DNA from: Massariosphaeria phaeospora
Taxonomy: Eukaryota > Ascomycota > Dothideomycetes > Pleosporales
Direction of reading: 5' to 3'
DNA length: 64,000 bases
Assembly (NCBI GenBank): GCA_011032825.1
Contig: JAADJZ010000023.1
Coordinates: forward strand, 434,001 to 498,000
Below the pieces are notes generated by a model. It was not told the DNA's origin, ran no database searches, and was given only the letters and a program-made list of their open reading frames with translations. Shown piece after piece: positions 1-10,391 of this stretch. The position numbers and the translations under genes were made by a program. Every line of letters starts with the position of its first letter. Within the stretch, counting starts at the first letter, position 1.

Positions 1-104
1 TATAGGAGGCAACGTTTCTCTGCTTAACAATATCTTCTTTGTCGGAACAGATCACAACCTTCAGCTTGCTCCGGCGTCAAGCGGACACACTACCTACCGA
101 AAGT

Positions 105-2174
105 ATGGATGTAGCACCTCCACAAAGCTCCTCTGGTGTCGATGACATGTGTCATTGCTGTTCGAAGATCGATATCGCCAGACTCGTCTCAGTACCATGC
201 GATGGGCCTATTTTAGGCCAAATTGCGCGGACTAGCAGAGGCAGTTGCATCTTATGCGATTTCTTCTTCGGCCTTCTCCCTGCTCAGGCCAAGGAAGGAC
301 AGTACATCTACTACAACTACCGCCTACGATCAACATGGTCATGCGACTACCAGGCGCCAAACCCTCGCAAGCGGGATAGAGTTCAAATGGAGCAAGGCTG
401 TCGCAATCCTGAAGGTGGTCCTCGATGTCTCAACGAAACTTGGCCTGCGGTTCACGTTATCGTCTTACGTCTACATCCTGTTCCAAACGCGATGAAAGAG
501 ATTCTTGACGGGCCCGGAATACCAAGCATACTTCCACGGACGTCCGCGTCGTCTTGGTTCAAGCCATTAACAAGTCGCGTTGATTTCGATGTCCCTAAGC
601 GATGGTTGCAGCTTTGTTCCTCGCTCCATAAATGTCACAGGCTAATAGAAGAGGTCGGTCCTTCGAGGCTGATTGATTGCAATGCCCGTGTCATCATTCC
701 AACCGGACAAACAGCCAACTCTGCATATGTCACACTCAGCTACGTATGGGGTTCGTCTGCCAAAGACGACACTGCAAGCATCCCGGCGCTGGAAACGACT
801 TCTTGGATTCTACCCGAAGAACTACCAAAGACTATAGAAGATGCAATCACGGTCACGCAAGAGCTTGGTTATCGATATTTGTGGGTAGACAAATACTGCA
901 TTGATCAGTCTCGCTCGGAAGACTTCATTAGCCAAGTGCAACAGATGGATCTTATATACAGGAATTCTGTCTTGACCATCATTGATGCGGCGGGTCATGA
1001 CCCTTTCAAAGGACTGCCGGGTGTTCGACCAGACTCTCGCTCACCTATACAGCCCTCAGTCAGCGTCGGCGATTACGAACTTTACTCAACGATGCATAGA
1101 CCAGAGTGGGATATCAAAACGTCGCGGTGGAGTACCCGTGCTTGGACCTACCAAGAAGGCCTTTTATCGCGCAGAAGGTTGATCTTTACCGCTCAACAGA
1201 TGTACTTTGAATGCCAAGGCGTTTACTGTAAAGAGGCATTAGACTTTCCCACAGACGGCCTGCAAGAGCTACACTTGGATAGTCCGAAAAAGGGGCATTC
1301 TCTGCATGAAGACTTTCGCCGAGCTAATGGCATGGGTGTCTTCCCGTTTCGTCTGATCGGGGCGAACGTGTGGGAGATATATGCGCGAATGACCGAGTAT
1401 TCAGGGCGATCACTGACTCGAGACGACGATATCCTGAACGGTATTCTGGGTCTATTCAGATACACGGGAAGGACCCGCTACCCTATAATCAATCTATGGG
1501 GTCTTCCTTATCGACTGAAAGCTCCAATAATCTCTGGCTACAAATCATCAAAAGACCGTCTACCAACATTTAACGACAGCCTCAGATGGACCAAGAAGGA
1601 ACCTTCTGTGCGACGAGCCGGCTTTCCCAGTTGGAGTTGGTGTGGTTGGTATGGACAGGTACAGTGGCCATCGGACTTCGATCCTTTCTCCCAACAGTCG
1701 TATACGTCCTGCGAGAGAGAGTTGCCCGAGATGAAGATTAAGATCAAATCGGCAACCGAAAATTGGGGCGATATCAATCGATCATACGAACAACTCGCTC
1801 CCGTTATAAGGATCCCGGCTATGGCTTTGATCGCGGACCGCCTTGATCCCGAAAACGACGATGCTCTGTTCAAGCCTCGGTTCAATCTGCTCAACGACCG
1901 CTTCAGCTCGAACGATATATCCTGCTCAGCCACAACGACGGACTTGTTAGACAAGGGACAAGATTACCTTGCTGTTCTATTAGCTGATTCCTTCCATCGG
2001 CCATATTGCTCGTGTGCGATAATGGACGGAGACTACCGATGTGCTTTCCGAGAGTTCTTGATTGTTCGAAAGATGGGCAATGTGTGGGAACGCGTGGCTA
2101 TTGGATCCTTGAAGGTCCCTATGGATGTCATTGTCTCTTGGGATTGGCCACGGAGGGATATTTCTTTGGCTTGA
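105..2174 (+). CDS. HET-domain (heterokaryon incompatibility) protein
   Basis: Single open frame of 689 codons from the first in-frame ATG. The frame is open back to a TAG at bases 3-5, so an upstream spliced exon outside the window cannot be excluded. The HET core lies at about residues 204-352: it opens with YVTLSYVWG, continues through LWVDKYCIDQ and ends near RAWTYQEGLLSRR. An N-terminal cysteine cluster (CHCCSKID, then ILCDFFF) precedes it, as in many fungal HET proteins. HET proteins act in allorecognition: interaction with a partner of another allele triggers cell death. No NACHT or WD40 region is present, so this is a HET-only architecture with a long C-terminal region of unknown role. 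Its partner cannot be told from the sequence. Confidence 0.9.
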   Translation: MDVAPPQSSSGVDDMCHCCSKIDIARLVSVPCDGPILGQIARTSRGSCILCDFFFGLLPAQAKEGQYIYYNYRLRSTWSCDYQAPNPRKRDRVQMEQGCRNPEGGPRCLNETWPAVHVIVLRLHPVPNAMKEILDGPGIPSILPRTSASSWFKPLTSRVDFDVPKRWLQLCSSLHKCHRLIEEVGPSRLIDCNARVIIPTGQTANSAYVTLSYVWGSSAKDDTASIPALETTSWILPEELPKTIEDAITVTQELGYRYLWVDKYCIDQSRSEDFISQVQQMDLIYRNSVLTIIDAAGHDPFKGLPGVRPDSRSPIQPSVSVGDYELYSTMHRPEWDIKTSRWSTRAWTYQEGLLSRRRLIFTAQQMYFECQGVYCKEALDFPTDGLQELHLDSPKKGHSLHEDFRRANGMGVFPFRLIGANVWEIYARMTEYSGRSLTRDDDILNGILGLFRYTGRTRYPIINLWGLPYRLKAPIISGYKSSKDRLPTFNDSLRWTKKEPSVRRAGFPSWSWCGWYGQVQWPSDFDPFSQQSYTSCERELPEMKIKIKSATENWGDINRSYEQLAPVIRIPAMALIADRLDPENDDALFKPRFNLLNDRFSSNDISCSATTTDLLDKGQDYLAVLLADSFHRPYCSCAIMDGDYRCAFREFLIVRKMGNVWERVAIGSLKVPMDVIVSWDWPRRDISLA

Positions 2175-2690
2175 TGAATGGAGCTTGTGAATCAAGACGT
2201 TCCCAAAGAAGAAATTGAATCACAACAGCTCTGTCTGTGATCCCATCGGAAATCGCTCGAGCGAATTGATCGACGTTGACATCCACGATTCTGACCAATC
2301 TTGACCAGAAAATTCAATAGCCGAAACAAAGACAATAGATGGGTTTTCACTAACCAAGAATCATAATGACTAGTAAATTCAAAGGCAAAACATCACATAC
2401 ACATGTCATGAAAATAACTAAAACGACCAAAATCAATGAATTGTCAATTAATGCTGAGTAGATGACCACGAACAACGCTGCACAGGGGTATCGATACAAA
2501 AGAGAAGACGTCGCGACACTGGCTCAACACGAGCAAATCGGTGATTCCCGCATCGCATCAGACATCGACCCGAACCTCGAACACGAAGCCGAAGCTCTTC
2601 TATAGAGTTAGCACATCTCGCATACCAGCTAGATCTTTCTCGGCCGGAAGGAAAGAGCGGGAAGCGTGATGGGGGGAGAGCGCCCAGCAC
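2175..2690. other. Intergenic, convergent 3' ends
   Basis: This AT-rich stretch lies between the HET gene and the MARVEL-like gene, which converge. I see no gene here; both 3' UTRs probably fall in it. Confidence 0.6.
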
Positions 2691-3236
2691 TTAAACGTGC
2701 TGCTCACCCAACCCCGAGGTCTGGGAGCGTGCCTTGCGCGACTTGATAAATATCACGGCCCCATACGCCGCGGTGCCAAACCACAGCAGCATATTGACCA
2801 CGTGCATCCACACGGCATTCTTCATGCGCTGGACGCTCTTGTCGCCTTTCGCGTCGGCGGAAATGAAGATCTTGCCGAAGATGCCAAACGCCGTCAGAAA
2901 CAGGACAAACACCACGGCGTCGACGGCGAAGAAGGCCCACGCTTTGATGGGCGTCATGAAGACCAGCGCGACGACGGAGCCGGCGGTGCCGGCCGATACG
3001 GCGTACAGCCACTTGGGGTCTTGGTGCGCGTTGGCTTTGCGCGCCGTGGTCAGGTCCTGCGCGTACAGGCCGATGATGACGATGCCCATGATGAATTGCA
3101 GGAAGCGCACGATGATGCGTATGTAGCCGCCGAGCGACATGCCGGTTAGCAGGCTGGTTTTCGAGATGGAGCCCTTTTCGCCTTTGAGCGTGCCACGGGA
3201 GAGGAATTTCAGTGCCATGACGACTAGCGGGAACAT
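2691..3236 (-). CDS. MARVEL-like four-helix membrane protein
   Basis: The 181-residue product has four hydrophobic helices at about 38-58, 78-97, 102-123 and 143-164, with short hydrophilic ends. The segment IIVRFLQFIMGIVIIGLYAQ followed by paired central helices is the usual look of fungal MARVEL-domain proteins, which sit in the plasma membrane or vesicles. A second in-frame ATG at codon 7 is an equally good start. The C-terminal tail is basic (KSRKARS). It is intronless here. A TATATATA sequence about 510 bases upstream would imply a long leader. The family is inferred from topology and a few residues, so the domain name is moderately sure and the membrane location is sure. Confidence 0.7.
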   Translation of the reverse strand: MFPLVVMALKFLSRGTLKGEKGSISKTSLLTGMSLGGYIRIIVRFLQFIMGIVIIGLYAQDLTTARKANAHQDPKWLYAVSAGTAGSVVALVFMTPIKAWAFFAVDAVVFVLFLTAFGIFGKIFISADAKGDKSVQRMKNAVWMHVVNMLLWFGTAAYGAVIFIKSRKARSQTSGLGEQHV

Positions 3237-4364
3237 TTAGTTTCTGGGGGTTGTCCGGGTGGGGGAGTGGGTTGTCAGGGCTTCTCGTACGTTTTTTGGA
3301 TGATGGGGTATCGTAGGTTTGAGGGATTGGATGTTTTCCGCGCTGGGAAATTGGTTTTGGATGGCGGAGGGTTGCTGTTTGCTGGTTTTAGGTGGATGGT
3401 GTGGCGGTCGGAGGAACGGCGTGGAGAGGAGAAGTAATATGCTCGAGCGCGGTCGGTAAAACAATAGCGTTGTTGAAGCGTTGTGCTCGACGTCCCTTGT
3501 CCGGGGGATTGCACAATGTGATTGTTGCGGTGGAAAAAGAATCCTGGGCCGGTGGGGATGAGGTCGCACGCCGGTTGGAAGATGAGGATTGGCTCAAGGT
3601 GAGTCGGGTGTGGCTACCGGGCCTGGGGTTGCTCTTGCTGCACAATGGTCGACAAAGAAAGCGGAGTGGGTGCGAAGCTGAAGCGAATAGCTGCTGATGG
3701 TGATGCAAGAAATCTATGGATGCGGGGACAATGAAATCGCGCACAATGTATATATACGAAGGAAATAAACGAGCCGACTGTCAAAGCCGGGTGAAGAAAG
3801 GAATGGACTGTGACGGTAGAAGCGGAATGTGAGTAGAGCTGAGGATGAGCGGAGAGACGTGACTTGGCCGTGCATTTATATGAGTTGCTCGGTGACACCG
3901 GGTATCGTGTGAAGCCTTCAACATGTCTTGTCTGGTGTATTGGATATCCGTTGGCGCTGTCGACCGTGTGGCCTGTATGGTGTCGTCCCCAATCGCTTGG
4001 CCCAAGTTATTAGCGCCCGCTTAGTGTTCACCGGTAGTGCGGAGGTCCCCGCCGTCATGATTGGTTCACAGCGCAGCTCAACTCGTGTGTCAAACAAGGC
4101 CACACATCTTCGCGCTGTTTCATCTTTCACCCGAACGCGAAGGTGGTCGACAGGCAGACGTTGATCGTGCTGCCGCTGTCGTGTTGAAACGCGTCTATTT
4201 GTCTTCAAGGGTTATTCCTGTGCACTTGGGTATAGCCGTTGAGCCAAAACGAGTAGACATTGTGAACCCTAATTGTCCTACCATACTCGGAGGTTTCTCT
4301 TCTTGAAGCTTACTCTAAATGAACTCGACTATCATCTGTGTGATATGTACCGGGCGCGTGTTCT
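3237..4364. other. Promoter and leader region of the MARVEL-like gene
   Basis: No coding frame is convincing. On the minus strand the first 400 bases are pyrimidine-rich, as in fungal leaders, and a TATATATA sequence lies at 3749-3756. The far end holds the 3' side of the glutathione transferase gene. Confidence 0.5.
3749..3756 (-). promoter_or_regulatory. Possible TATA box of the MARVEL-like gene
   Basis: TATATATA lies 513 bases before the start codon at 3236 in otherwise mixed sequence, which would give an unusually long leader. It may belong to this gene or be chance. Confidence 0.3.
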
Positions 4365-5469
4365 CTACGGAGACGCATATTTATATCCGTATTGGTCTTT
4401 TGCAGCAGCGATCTGCTCCCTGAGTTCCTTCTCCTTCTTCGCATACTCTTCGTCTTCCTCGAGACGCTTCAGGTAGGTATCGTTGCCGAATGTAATCTTC
4501 TGGGGGACGGCAAGACCTTTCTGCACAGCAGGCCTGGCATTAATGCGCTCCGACCATGCCTTCAGGTTTGGGAAGTCGTCCAGCTCCACGCCAGCAAACC
4601 GCAACGTGTTCACCCAGCCGAAGCTTGCGATGTCGGCAATGCTGTATTTGTTCCCGACGAGATAGTCTGTGGTCTTGAGGTGGCTGTCCAAGATGCCAAC
4701 CAGCCGCTCAGTCTCGCCCGTGTAGCGCTGCATGCCATATGGAATGCGCTCCTTGGCGAACCTCTGCAACAATGTCAGTCTCCGACGGTACAGTATTGGT
4801 ATGAGAAGCGCACGTTGAAGTGGTTGGCTTGACCCTGCATTGGCCCCAGTCCTCCGTGCTGCCACGCCATCCACTGCTCGGCACGGGAGATGTCCAGAGG
4901 ATCAGTGAAGCTGAACTTGTGGTCGGGATCGTAGTGTCGGGTAAGGTAGGTGAGGATTGCTGCAATGATCAGCTCTTGTTATGGCAGCACTCATCCAAGG
5001 ACGTACCAAGACCCTCCTGTACCGCGAATCCGCCTTGATCATGGTCCACGATGACGGGAATGCGGCCATTGGGACCAAGCTTGGTGAACCACGGCTCCTT
5101 CTGGATGTTCTGCATGATGTCGATACTCTGCCAGGTGTATTCCTGGCGTGTGTGTTAGCCCTCGTTCCTCGACGTGCGCGTTCCACGTCTGACCTTTCCA
5201 TATGCCTCTTTCAGTTCCTCGAGGATGATGGATGCCTTCACGCCATTAGGAGTACCGAGAGTAAGCAGCTCGATGCCTTTGCTGGCTTTAAGCCCAGTAG
5301 GTCGCTCGTCGGTCATGGTGGGTAAGACTTGGAGGGACCGGCGTGGTGTGGTGTGCAGTTGAGCTTTGTGCTGATGTCGTACGATGCGGGGGAGGCTTCG
5401 GGAGGAGTTACGGAGCTGTAGTGAGGTGAGTGGCCGGAGTAGGGACATGTAGGTTAGCTTGCGGAACAT
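4365..5469 (-). CDS. Glutathione S-transferase, Ure2p/GstA type
   Basis: Four exons: 5469-5194, 5142-5007, 4959-4814 and 4763-4365. Introns have GT..AG ends and the frames join exactly to give 318 residues. The thioredoxin-like half carries [15 protein letters not shown] and [13 protein letters not shown]. The helical half carries [12 protein letters not shown], the usual substrate-side helix. This is the nitrogen-regulator-like (Ure2p) class that conjugates glutathione to electrophiles or reduces peroxides. The first 51 residues are rich in Arg and nearly lack acidic residues, like a mitochondrial presequence; a second ATG at codon 52 (MTDERPTG) gives the usual cytosolic form. The acidic, Lys-rich C-terminus is normal for this class. 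Confidence 0.9.
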
Positions 5470-5952
5470 GCAGAGGTTTAAGTGGAGAGCTCATGCTGCG
5501 TTTGCGAGCTCCAACGCTTAGAAATCGATACGTCAACGCCAAACCGCATTCCCCAATGTGGTGCTTTTCGGCGAGACCAGAGTTAAAATCCGTCCTGTCA
5601 CACACTAAATGCGGGGCATTCTACGGAGTCTGCGAAGTCTTTGGTTGCGCGCGGTCATCGCGGTGTATTTGCAATCGACGAGCAGCGAGCAGCGAACAGC
5701 GAGGCCGAGTGTGCTTAGTAACGCCACGCACCCCAAATAGATCTTTCGTCGGACTCTCGACTCCCGATTCCCGACTCCCCAACATCATGATCGATGCCTG
5801 ATCCAGAACCGCCCTTTCCACCTATGTTTCAGTCGAAGGACCTAGACTACAAACTACCTGGAATGGTAACATATAACTCAAAATCCAGCTGACTAAGTTT
5901 TCACCGTGTAAAGCTAGCCCTTTAACCCTTACAGTCGACTTCGTTTGCTAAA
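5470..5952. other. Divergent intergenic region
   Basis: Shared upstream region of the glutathione transferase (left) and the kinase-like gene (right). No gene is seen. A run of GAGCAGCGAGCAGCGAACAG repeats at about 5682-5701. Confidence 0.5.
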
Positions 5953-6963
5953 ATGAACTTCGACGTCCCTCCCTTCGCTATGCTCGAACTCGAACTTGGC
6001 GATCAAAATATCGAATTAATAGTAATGAGTCGTGGTAAACGCTTCCATGTGCAGCTCGCAACCGAGGATCTCCGTGGATCTCAAGCAGACCACTCGTTGC
6101 TCCATACGTTTCTCAAGTTTCGAGAGAGTATGGACGATGACCCACAAGCTATGGAAGAACTTATGGACTGGATGATGGAGCCATGCACATGCTATATCAA
6201 CCAGCTTGCTCCCCCACAACACCGCTTGGAGCCGCCTTCACTTGCAGAGTATTTTGACCCGGAGACGTTCATTTTCAAATTGATGAATGTGGACGGTCAT
6301 CTCGAAGCAATACGGTGTCCGGAAAACCATTCACCGATACGTTCTGCCACACCGAAAGTATCAATATCCGATCCCACCGTTTCAGCTGCCATTGCTCAAG
6401 GTGTGGATTGTATTTCAGCTTCAATCCTCTCCGCCGCTCTGGAGCCAGATGTACACGAAGCAGACTACGATTTGGTCCCTAGAAGAGTTCGCATAATCGG
6501 GCAAGAATCTCAATTCCACTTCAAAGGGGCATTTGAGGAGCAGTCCTTTCAAAGAGAACTGGACATACTACTCCGTTTTAGAAGCGATTCCTTGCCCAAT
6601 GATTTACTAGTTTCCAGGCTTGGGGGGCTCGTGACACATGATGATGGCCTTTCCGTCATGGGTATCCTCATTGAATACGTTCACGGCAGTAAGACCTTGG
6701 ACTTCGCTGTTGAAGAGGCCTCGATGACCGAGCGGGAAAAATGGGCGTGGCAAATACGAACTACAATCAAGCAGCTTCACGACGCGAATATCACCTGGGG
6801 GGATGTGAAGCCAGACAACGTTCTGATCGACCCGAATGGCGATGCGTTGGTGATAGATTTCGGTGGGGGGTGCGTTGAAGGCTGGGTGGATCAAAATCTG
6901 GAGGGCACAAGAGAGGGAGATCTGCAGGGCCTGGCAAACATTGAGCAGTTTCTTGGATTATGA
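5953..6963 (+). CDS. Protein kinase-like (PKL fold) protein
   Basis: A single exon encodes 336 residues. The C-terminal third carries a kinase-like core: ITWGDVKPDNVLI at about 280 replaces the catalytic HRDxKxxN loop, keeping Asp, Lys and Asn, and VIDFGGGC at about 300 is the DFG metal-binding motif. The chain ends about 35 residues after DFG, so the usual activation segment and large C-lobe are missing. This shortened form recurs in ascomycete families that resemble aminoglycoside or choline kinases. Substrate is unknown. The first 150 residues match no family I recognise. It may be a small-molecule kinase or a pseudokinase; the key polar residues argue for activity. Confidence 0.75.
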   Translation: MNFDVPPFAMLELELGDQNIELIVMSRGKRFHVQLATEDLRGSQADHSLLHTFLKFRESMDDDPQAMEELMDWMMEPCTCYINQLAPPQHRLEPPSLAEYFDPETFIFKLMNVDGHLEAIRCPENHSPIRSATPKVSISDPTVSAAIAQGVDCISASILSAALEPDVHEADYDLVPRRVRIIGQESQFHFKGAFEEQSFQRELDILLRFRSDSLPNDLLVSRLGGLVTHDDGLSVMGILIEYVHGSKTLDFAVEEASMTEREKWAWQIRTTIKQLHDANITWGDVKPDNVLIDPNGDALVIDFGGGCVEGWVDQNLEGTREGDLQGLANIEQFLGL

Positions 6964-7200
6964 GTCGTTGAGGATGCAGGGTGGAGCGACAAAGACGTGA
7001 CGTTGCGGGGCCTACACCCCCGTTGCGTGATCTCCAGATATTTGGCATGCAAAGGATGCCCGTGATCGTCTTTATCTGATTAGACGGTTGTCACGCGAAA
7101 ACTTACCCCTCCGAAGCTTTTAGTAGCAAACAAACACTGGGGAGATTTATAAAGCGTGCTTTCGCTCCTTGGTCGACAACCTGCAACCGCAACCGCGACA

Positions 7201-8631
7201 ATGGCTTATGGACTTATAAAGCTTCCTGAAGAACTAAAGCTTGAAATCATAGAGCACCTTGCATCTTCATACTTCTCTTCTACCAGGAAACCCCTCCGAA
7301 CTCACGAAGATTATGAAGAATATTCGTCACGGCCGAGCGGCTCTCCAGATCTTTGGGCACTTACCCTGTCTTCACGAGAATTCAAAAGGCTTGCCGAACC
7401 ATTGCTCTATAGACACCTTTACTTCGACGGCAAACCTATCAAGCAGGCAAAACGTCTTCTTCTTACCTTGGTCGCGAGGCGTGACCTCGTTCAATGTCCC
7501 ATCAGCCTCACTTGGGTGCAGAGAGATTCGAATAAGCCATCCACAAAACAATTCACAGGCCTGGAGCGCGACTTCTGGGAGGGCTTGTTAGTTTTGAAAG
7601 ATATGATCCAGGAGAAAATCTCGCGTGCATCTCTGGATCTCAAGCATCTATGGTTCCGAGACCTCTACGATAGCTTTGAAGCTAGCTTTGCTCTTATTCT
7701 AGCAATCTGTACGGACTTGAAAGAAGTAGCGATGGAAGACTAACACACTACAATTACACACCCGCACCACCTCCTAGGCATAGGCTCAATACAAAGAGAG
7801 TGGATACAGCCATTTACAAAATTGGAAGCACTAGCTGTTAGTGGATCTTGTCAGAGATATCTTACTATCCATTGGCGACCACATGCTTCCTTGAGCACAC
7901 TACGAATTATGACTAACAAGCTTTCCAGTATCGCTCCTCTCCACCAAACAACTACACCCGGTAAACTTCGGGCTCTTACCCTGTGGAAGGTAGAGACCAC
8001 ACCGGCTTGTGTCGAGAACTTTCTTGCTTCCGGAGCATTCCCGAACCTACGAACTTTGGAGATCCAATTTCCAAGTTATGAGGATCTAAATCAAGCTGAT
8101 CACTGGGCGAGATATGACTATTCACGTCTAAAGGCCATATTAGCGCGCCACCAGCCTGCGTTACAAGAGTTGGACGTCCGCGTTCAGCGTGATAGCTTTG
8201 CCCGAGTAACCCCATTAGGAGATTTGAGAAACCTTGTAAATCTTCGAATGCTACGGGTATCTCTCCCGGTGTTCATCAAATCGGCTCAAATCCCTACACA
8301 ACTCCTTTCTTTTCTGCCGGATCGTCTTGAGTCCGTGCTTTTCGACCAAAGCGTATGGAAAGAGCTACAAAGACTTCTCAAGTTGCCTGACTTTGTACAT
8401 TGTTCGCGTCGGACGATAACCAAGGACTCCGCACTAAAACAGATTGCATTTAACTTGAGTCTCGAGGGAAACGAGTATCAGGAACCAAGTAAAAGAGAGC
8501 GGACAGAACTTCAACACTTTGTAGATACTCTCTACTTTTCAGGGCCAGTTCTAAGAGTTTACCACTATAGCATTTATTGGCATAGCAACAGTAAAATCTT
8601 GGTAGAACCAAGAACGTCTCTGAAGAATTAG
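7201..8631 (+). pseudogene. F-box protein gene with one in-frame stop
   Basis: The frame starts at ATG 7201 with an F-box-like helix (LIKLPEELKLEIIEHLASSY) and runs to a stop at 8629-8631. A single TAA at 7741-7743 interrupts it. The same frame stays open and protein-like on both sides for 180 and 295 codons, with LRR-like text such as FPNLRTLEIQFPSYEDL and LRNLVNLRMLRVSLP after the stop. F-box proteins select substrates for SCF ubiquitin ligases, with the C-terminal repeats binding the target. As written only a 180-residue F-box piece would be made. A small intron that removes the TAA is the main alternative; I see no convincing pair of splice sites around it. Confidence 0.7.
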
Positions 8632-10391
8632 TGTGCTGCTGAGATTATTAGTGTGAGGAAATCTGGGTAGATAAACTATTCAACAGGAGTATTTGATTAT
8701 CAGCAGAACGCTTTAGGCATTGATGTATCTATTTTTTTCCATCTATTCCACGACAGTATCAGCTACGTGGCTCGAGGAGACTGCGTTGATGACGTACCAT
8801 GCCAACAACGAACCTCCAACCCGCAGACAGTACCCCCTGGATCTGAGAGGTACGATTCTCTTACGGAAACGGAATCTCCGGAACTAAAGAAATACATCTG
8901 CGCGCCTCCAAAAGGATTATCTAACGCAGCAATATAACTATAGAAAGCTACAGTTCTATACACAGCGTTTACTCAATTCTACGACACATAGCGTGTTCAG
9001 CCTTAGTTCCGGAGATCCCCTTTCCGCAAGAGACGATTCACCCTCTGTGACGACATGTTGAGGACAGGCCCTGAAAGTGTCTCCACCGAAGCTAATCCCT
9101 AACAAGGAAAGGTCGACCTAAGCTATCACAACGTCCTGCGCTAGTTCCTCACTCAGATTTGAGTCACCTTCACGACCCTCCCGCAGCCCTGTCGATGTAC
9201 CCCAACCCCAGTGCGGCTGTCACACCAACATCCGGCACTCAGGTTACCTACCCACAAATCTCCTACCGGGGCTCTCGATCCGGCAGTAGGGACACTACGA
9301 GCGGCGTTGCACTCCACAGGGATCACGCAGATGTTGCACTGATCGATTCGAGGCCATATGACGGAGTCACTCACGGATAGTACCCCGGAACACTCGCCAG
9401 CTTTCGGGGAAAGGGCCGGTTACCTGCATGCGTGGAACGGTGATGCGAAGAGAGTGAGCCGCTAGGGTTTTGACCGTTGGTGTGTGCCAATGTTACACAG
9501 TACCGTCCATGCCCTTCGGCAAGCGACCCGAATGCAATGCAATCTGCAGGCTGCAGAACACGCCCTGGCCAAGCTCCTGAACGTTGTGTGCAAGCGGTGG
9601 TAGCACTTGCCCTTACAACGGTCATCTGGATCTCGCACGTCTCGATGGGAGATATTGGTACTCGGGCCTCCCGAGGCCTGGCAACTCAAATCCAAAGCGC
9701 TCCACAGCAACGCCTGCATTCCGCACGGGGACGAAGACATACTGAGCTGTGAGGCTGGTATGCAGCGATGTCGATGTCGCGTAAGCACTGCAGGCACGCG
9801 ACTGACAGCTGTCACTTCCAGTCAAGAGAAACATGGGTCTCAGCTAAGATCGCGACATTGCCGATGCACATCGGGGATACCTGCTCAAGCTTTCCCAGAG
9901 GCCCAATGTGCCACAGATTTCCTGTACGAAGGTCGCGACAGGGGTTTGGATTCCCGGTTACCATTCCAGTCCTCCTGATGGCGACGCCCCACAGTCGTGC
10001 CTATTTGGAAGGGGGGCAACGCAAGGCGAAATTATCGAGTCGGGCCACTACCTCTTTGAATTTGACCTCGATCGGTGGTGTGGCAACGTGATTCCCTTAC
10101 TCACGCGCTAGGTCCGTTTACCTGAAGACTCAGAGCTGTTACAGTCAGAGCTCCGGCGGGTATATAAACGCCCACACCCGTCACACTGGTGAAGAAGCTT
10201 TCGCCTTCGTTTGGACGTGCATACGTTCCGACATCGACTTTAAAGAATAGCTATTGCTCTGGAATGCCATCACAGTGTCGTCCGCAGCAACGACATCCAC
10301 TACCTGGCAAACCTGACCAATTCCAGCACTTCTATTTCATAACGCGATTTCGCATCTCTGGCGTGCCTGCATGCTGTATTCGAGCTTCAAC
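8632..10391. other. Long region upstream of the chitinase, no firm gene
   Basis: Several short frames exist on both strands but none looks conserved. One plus-strand frame at 9908-10111 is mildly protein-like (it includes ESGHYLFEFDLDRWCG), and a neighbouring frame near 9868 reads GDTCSSF, reminiscent of LysM domains that often precede GH18 chitinases. This could be a decayed N-terminal region or chance. Confidence 0.35.
10161..10169 (+). promoter_or_regulatory. TATA box of the chitinase gene
   Basis: TATATAAAC follows a GC-rich block and lies 231 bases before the chosen start codon at 10392, leaving a leader of about 200 bases. Confidence 0.5.

Noticed and set aside
9153..10111. Several overlapping frames before the chitinase
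   Set aside because: None has a start context, splice pattern or recognisable domain; kept only as a weak trace.
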